Source of the DNA: Acinetobacter bereziniae LMG 1003 = CIP 70.12
GTDB lineage: Bacteria > Pseudomonadota > Gammaproteobacteria > Pseudomonadales > Moraxellaceae
DNA length: 64,000 nucleotides
Direction: 5' to 3'
Assembly (NCBI RefSeq): GCF_000368925.1
Contig: NZ_KB849756.1
Location: 511,788-575,787 of the forward strand
Positions 60,854 to 64,000 of this stretch are shown in pieces. Position 1 is the first letter of the stretch; every line of letters begins with the position of its first letter. The translations under genes were made by a program, and so were the position numbers. Under the pieces are notes generated by a model. The model searched no databases. It was given only the letters and a program-made list of their open reading frames with translations, and was not told where the DNA came from.

Positions 60854-61159
60854 TTAAACAGATAAAGCAATTGAGAATAAAATACTGTCGCCTAAGTAGA
60901 TTTTTTCTTTGTTACGAATTTCTGCTTTAAGTGGTAGCAAATAACCTTCTGATTGCTTGTCTGGAAATATTGAAGTTTTCCATACACTTTGTCCTACTGT
61001 CACAGTAACAGATATAAGACCCCAACTTTGCCTTTGAAGTAGATAGTTTTTTATTTCCATGGCTTGTTTTTTAGGAACAATCACATAGTGCCAGCCACCA
61101 GCACCAGAATAGCGCTGAACTGTGGATTCAACTGAAAATTGTCTTTCATTGTCAATCAT
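60854..61159 (-). CDS. DUF1905 family protein
   Basis: 101 residues with the DUF1905 pattern: FSVESTVQRYSGAGGWHYVI, VPKKQAMEIKNYL, WGLISVTVTVGQSVWKTSIF, YLLPLKAEIRNKEKIYLGD. Many members are single-domain proteins of unknown function; some carry an added YdeI domain, absent here. Single gene on the minus strand. Confidence 0.82.
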   Translation of the reverse strand: MIDNERQFSVESTVQRYSGAGGWHYVIVPKKQAMEIKNYLLQRQSWGLISVTVTVGQSVWKTSIFPDKQSEGYLLPLKAEIRNKEKIYLGDSILFSIALSV

Positions 61160-61447
61160 TTAATTTTCTCTAAAATTTAAACTTTCCTCATGATTATATG
61201 TATTCCTTTTACCCCCCTCTAAGAACAATCAATATGACTACCTGATCCTAAATTCAATATAAAATTCTTGATAAAATATCATACTCGGAAACACATCCGT
61301 AACTGTTTGAGGCAGAACTACTTTTATAAAATTCTTATTTTTAATCGTTTAATTTAAACCACTTCAAGTCTTGATCATAAAAATAAAAACTGCACATGCT
61401 CCCTAAAAAGCATGAACAGTTTAGATATTCATTTTTCTTAAAAAAAA

Positions 61448-62590
61448 TTAACGACCAATGATTCCACGAGCGACGATTTCTTTCATAATCTCATTTGTTC
61501 CTCCATAAATACGTTGAATACGGGCATCTACAAAGAAACGAGAAATTGGATATTCCGTCATATAGCCATAACCACCAAAGAGTTGCAGCAAACTATCGAT
61601 AATTTTCATTTGCATATCCGTACTGAAACTTTTCAACGCCGCCGCAGTTTCAACATCCAATTTATTTTCTTTATATAATGCTAAATTCTGATTATAAAAT
61701 GCTGCAGTTGCCAATTCGTCAATTTTAGCTTGTGCTAAAACAAATCGAGTATTTTGAAAACTACCAATTTTCTGACCAAATGCTTGGCGCTCTTGCACAT
61801 ATTGAGTCGTTACATCAATTGCTCCACGAATCGCACCCAATGCTGTTGCAGCAATTGCAGTACGTTCACGAGGAAGTTCTTGCATCAAATAAGCAAAGCC
61901 TTGACCAGCATTGCCCAATAACTGGTTGGCAGGAACTTTCACATTATCAAAGAATAATTCCGAAGTATCTTGAGAGTGCAACCCAATTTTATCGAGATTG
62001 GTTCCCTTTTTAAAACCATCCAAGTGAGTATCGACCAATAACAATGAAACACCTTTGGCACGAGCTTGTGGATCTGTTTTTGCTGCCAATACGACTAAAT
62101 CTGCATGCTGACCATTTGAAATGAAGGTTTTTGAACCATTCAATAGATAATGATCACCATTCAAAATAGCACTGCTGCGCATACCCTGTAAGTCCGAACC
62201 TGCACCAGGTTCAGTCATCCCAATAGCACCGACGACCTCACCAGCGACCATTTTAGGTAACCAGTATTGCTTCTGTTCTTCATTGGCAATATGCAAAATA
62301 TAAGGCGCTGCGATTTCAGAGTGACAAGAGATTGCTGTAGATAATGCACCATAACCTGCACGCGCCGACTCTTCAACCAACATCAAAGAGTATTCCGTTG
62401 GTACGCCATAACCGCCATATTGCTCAGGAACATCGACACAAAGATAGCCATTTTCACCCAATAATGACCACACTGATCGTGGCATCAAGCCTTCTTTTTC
62501 CCATTGCTCATAAAATGGAGCAACATGTTCTGCCATAAAGCGTTTGAAGTTATCACGAAAAAGTTCTAAATCTGCATCATATGCCAACAT
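61448..62590 (-). CDS. Acyl-CoA dehydrogenase
   Basis: 380 residues from the ATG at 62590 (MLAYDADLELFRDNFKRFMA), which has an AAAGGAATATAAAT leader; the longer frame to 62665 lacks support. FAD flavoenzyme that forms the 2-enoyl-CoA. It has VVGAIGMTEPGAGSDLQGMR, YLLNGSKTFISNGQHADLVV, RERTAIAATALGAIRGAIDV, and the C-terminal QLFGGYGYMTEYPISRFFVD with RIYGGTNEIMKEIVARGI, including the catalytic Glu (TNEIM). Substrate length cannot be read from sequence. It is convergent with nothing close and no terminator is clear. Confidence 0.93.
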   Translation of the reverse strand: MLAYDADLELFRDNFKRFMAEHVAPFYEQWEKEGLMPRSVWSLLGENGYLCVDVPEQYGGYGVPTEYSLMLVEESARAGYGALSTAISCHSEIAAPYILHIANEEQKQYWLPKMVAGEVVGAIGMTEPGAGSDLQGMRSSAILNGDHYLLNGSKTFISNGQHADLVVLAAKTDPQARAKGVSLLLVDTHLDGFKKGTNLDKIGLHSQDTSELFFDNVKVPANQLLGNAGQGFAYLMQELPRERTAIAATALGAIRGAIDVTTQYVQERQAFGQKIGSFQNTRFVLAQAKIDELATAAFYNQNLALYKENKLDVETAAALKSFSTDMQMKIIDSLLQLFGGYGYMTEYPISRFFVDARIQRIYGGTNEIMKEIVARGIIGR

Positions 62591-62737
62591 ATTTATATTC
62601 CTTTCAACCTGAGTTTTTGATTTTATGATGTATAGCATCCTAATCATTTTTTTTAAGCTTGTCATGATCGCATGAGGTCATTTTTTTTTGGCACTTTTGC
62701 CAATCCATAAAGCTGCTTTATAAGACTTTGTTATAAA

Positions 62738-62770
62738 AAAAGAGCAATTGGTTGAAACCAACTGCTCTTT
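62738..62770 (-). terminator. Terminator after sohB
   Basis: AAAGAGCA / TGCTCTTT and TTGG / CCAA with one mismatch between them and loop TTGAAA; on the minus strand it ends in a T-run. Confidence 0.8.
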
Positions 62771-62818
62771 GGTGATATATCGAGATTTCGATCATTTGTG
62801 TAGATTAAAACAAACGAA

Positions 62819-63781
62819 TCAGAACTTATTGTCTCTCAGCATAGGAAGTGAAGAATTCAATTTAGTCACTTCATTGAATAATTTTCCAACAAGGGATGGA
62901 ATTAAGGCATCTGCCATTTGCGCTGCTTGTAAACCAAGTTTCTCACCCAATGTCGGTTTACGACGTGTTTGAATCACATAAACATCGTGTTGTGGGAGCA
63001 AACTCAGTAAATATTCATCCGAAGTCTGTAACTTATCGACCAAGTTCAAATCACGTGCATCTTCACCATACCAATGCTCGCCTGTGGCTACTTTTTCCAC
63101 ATTCAATTGCGGACGGTATTTTTCAACAAAATGTTTAAATAATTGATGGGTTTGTTGTAGTTCTTCTTCAAATTTAGCTTTGCCTTCAGGTGTATTTTCA
63201 CCAAACATTGTCACGGTACGTTTAAACTGCCCTGCGGTATATAGTTCAAAATCAACATGGTGCTCTTTTAACAGTCGATTAAAGTTAGGCACTTGCGCAA
63301 CCACACCAATCGAACCCACTACAGCAAATGGCGCAGAAACAATTTCACTGGCAATACACGCCATCATATAACCGCCACTAGCAGCAACTTTGTCCACACA
63401 AATAGTCAAGTGAAAACCAGCATCACGTAAACGAACCAATTGTGCTGCTGCCAAGCCATAACCATGCACCATTCCACCTGGGCTTTCTAAACGCACGATT
63501 ACTCGATCTCGCCCAGCTTTTGCTGTTGCTAAAATCAAGGTAATTTCTTCACGTAAATTCTCTACAGCAGAAGCTTGAACATCACCTTTAAAATCTAAAA
63601 CATAGATTTTTTGATTATGCTTTTTACGTACACGTGCTTCTTTGACCAATTGTTGTGTCAACTGCAAAAGCTCAAGTTTAGATGCAGTTGATTGAGCAAT
63701 TCTTTTTCTTTGTTCATTAATTCGTGCATTTAAATGACTAATACGAATTTCTGCGGGAACTTTAGGTAAATGAAATAACAT
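62819..63781 (-). CDS. sohB: S49-family protease SohB
   Basis: 320 residues. S49 serine protease domain with KIYVLDFKGDVQASAVENLR, VIVRLESPGGMVHGYGLAA, the nucleophile Ser in KVAASGGYMMACIASEI and the following PFAVVGSIGVVAQVPNFNRL; the catalytic Lys is expected near YTAGQFKRTVTMFGENTPEG. E. coli SohB has an N-terminal membrane anchor; here the N terminus is basic and coiled (ARINEQRKRIAQSTASKLEL) without a clear membrane helix, so this may be a short or soluble variant. ATG at 63781. The next feature upstream is an IS5-like element. Confidence 0.88.
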   Translation of the reverse strand: MLFHLPKVPAEIRISHLNARINEQRKRIAQSTASKLELLQLTQQLVKEARVRKKHNQKIYVLDFKGDVQASAVENLREEITLILATAKAGRDRVIVRLESPGGMVHGYGLAAAQLVRLRDAGFHLTICVDKVAASGGYMMACIASEIVSAPFAVVGSIGVVAQVPNFNRLLKEHHVDFELYTAGQFKRTVTMFGENTPEGKAKFEEELQQTHQLFKHFVEKYRPQLNVEKVATGEHWYGEDARDLNLVDKLQTSDEYLLSLLPQHDVYVIQTRRKPTLGEKLGLQAAQMADALIPSLVGKLFNEVTKLNSSLPMLRDNKF

Positions 63782-63883
63782 AGAATTTATAATCTCGAAT
63801 ATCTGGATAAATGCTTTTCCATTAAGATGCGGACGGATTGAATAAATTTCAATACATATTTTGAAAAATTCGACAAATCTCTA

Positions 63884-64000
63884 GGGTCTGTTGACATTTA
63901 GGGTTCATAATTTAACCTACAAGGGGAGCCATAAAAATATACAAGCTAATGCAACAGAACTTTCATAGTTCCGTTTTAACTTGTCGTATCGAGTGGCTAT
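63884..64000 (-). mobile_element. Left end of an IS5-like insertion sequence, cut by the window
   Basis: The end GGGTCTGTTGACATTT at 63884 is like the terminal repeat of the IS427 group of IS5 elements. The transposase is on the minus strand and ends just inside. Its other end is outside the window, so length and target duplication are unknown. It lies 100 bases upstream of sohB and could affect it. Confidence 0.8.
63917..64000 (-). CDS. IS5-type transposase, C-terminal end
   Basis: Minus strand, partial. The last residues read IATRYDKLKRNYESSVALAC and IFLWLPL before TAG at 63917-63919, a well-known C terminus of IS5/IS427-type transposases. The rest lies outside the window. Confidence 0.85.
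   Translation of the reverse strand: MATRYDKLKRNYESSVALACIFLWLPL

Overview
The window reads as a chromosomal segment of an Acinetobacter-type gammaproteobacterium. Evidence: low GC and A/T-rich spacers, short BLUF photoreceptor-like proteins, the fused prephenate dehydrogenase/EPSP synthase beside pheA, and the fis, purH, purD, mnmG and dnaE gene sets. Species cannot be fixed from the sequence alone.

Layout: (1) 1-8.5 kb: end of an alanine racemase gene, two degenerate BLUF proteins, and a four-gene minus-strand operon (circularly permuted ATP-grasp, alpha-E, transglutaminase-like, Anbu proteasome homologue) with a divergent WYL regulator. (2) 8.5-18.3 kb: housekeeping genes mnmG, prmA, fis, purH, purD; a strong hairpin plus T-run sits in the fis leader. 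(3) 18.3-25.4 kb: secreted hydrolase, metQ-metN-metI with metN broken by two in-frame stops, a glyoxalase II, and a decayed carboxylesterase. (4) 25.5-35.2 kb: tRNA-Leu/Trp/Leu cluster, a kinase-like/patatin pair, a DUF815 ATPase, a 331-bp MITE-like element, dnaE, trmJ, cysE. (5) 35-43.7 kb: lipoproteins, hydrolases and small unknown genes, yaaA. (6) 43.7-54.8 kb: an RNA-repair island. (7) 54.9-64 kb: DUF2147, a GAD-like/DUF1851 protein, tyrA-aroA, pheA, acyl-CoA dehydrogenase, sohB, and the start of an IS5-like element that runs off the window.

The RNA-repair island is the most interesting part. rtcR (sigma-54 activator) faces away from rnz, followed by rsr (TROVE/Ro60), rtcB, a 40-codon ORF, a DIP1984-family gene and rtcA. 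Two nearly identical sigma-54 promoters precede rsr and rtcB. Between rsr and rtcB I can fold a tandem array of at least five Y-RNA-like units (49246-49809). All share an outer helix, a 5' ATGC bulge, an inner helix and a TACAT motif; two carry a complete circularly permuted tRNA-like domain (T arm, closed 7-bp acceptor-like helix, UA linker, D arm) and one lacks the D arm. After the array comes a small S21-like ORF that continues in the -1 frame at an A7C run. Between DIP1984 and rtcA lie two tandem copies of another structured RNA candidate (53027-53218 and 53255-53444) whose closing helices covary, then a decayed CPCC-type zinc-finger gene. My working inference is that the locus makes a family of Ro-bound RNAs together with the ligase/cyclase pair under RNA-damage control.
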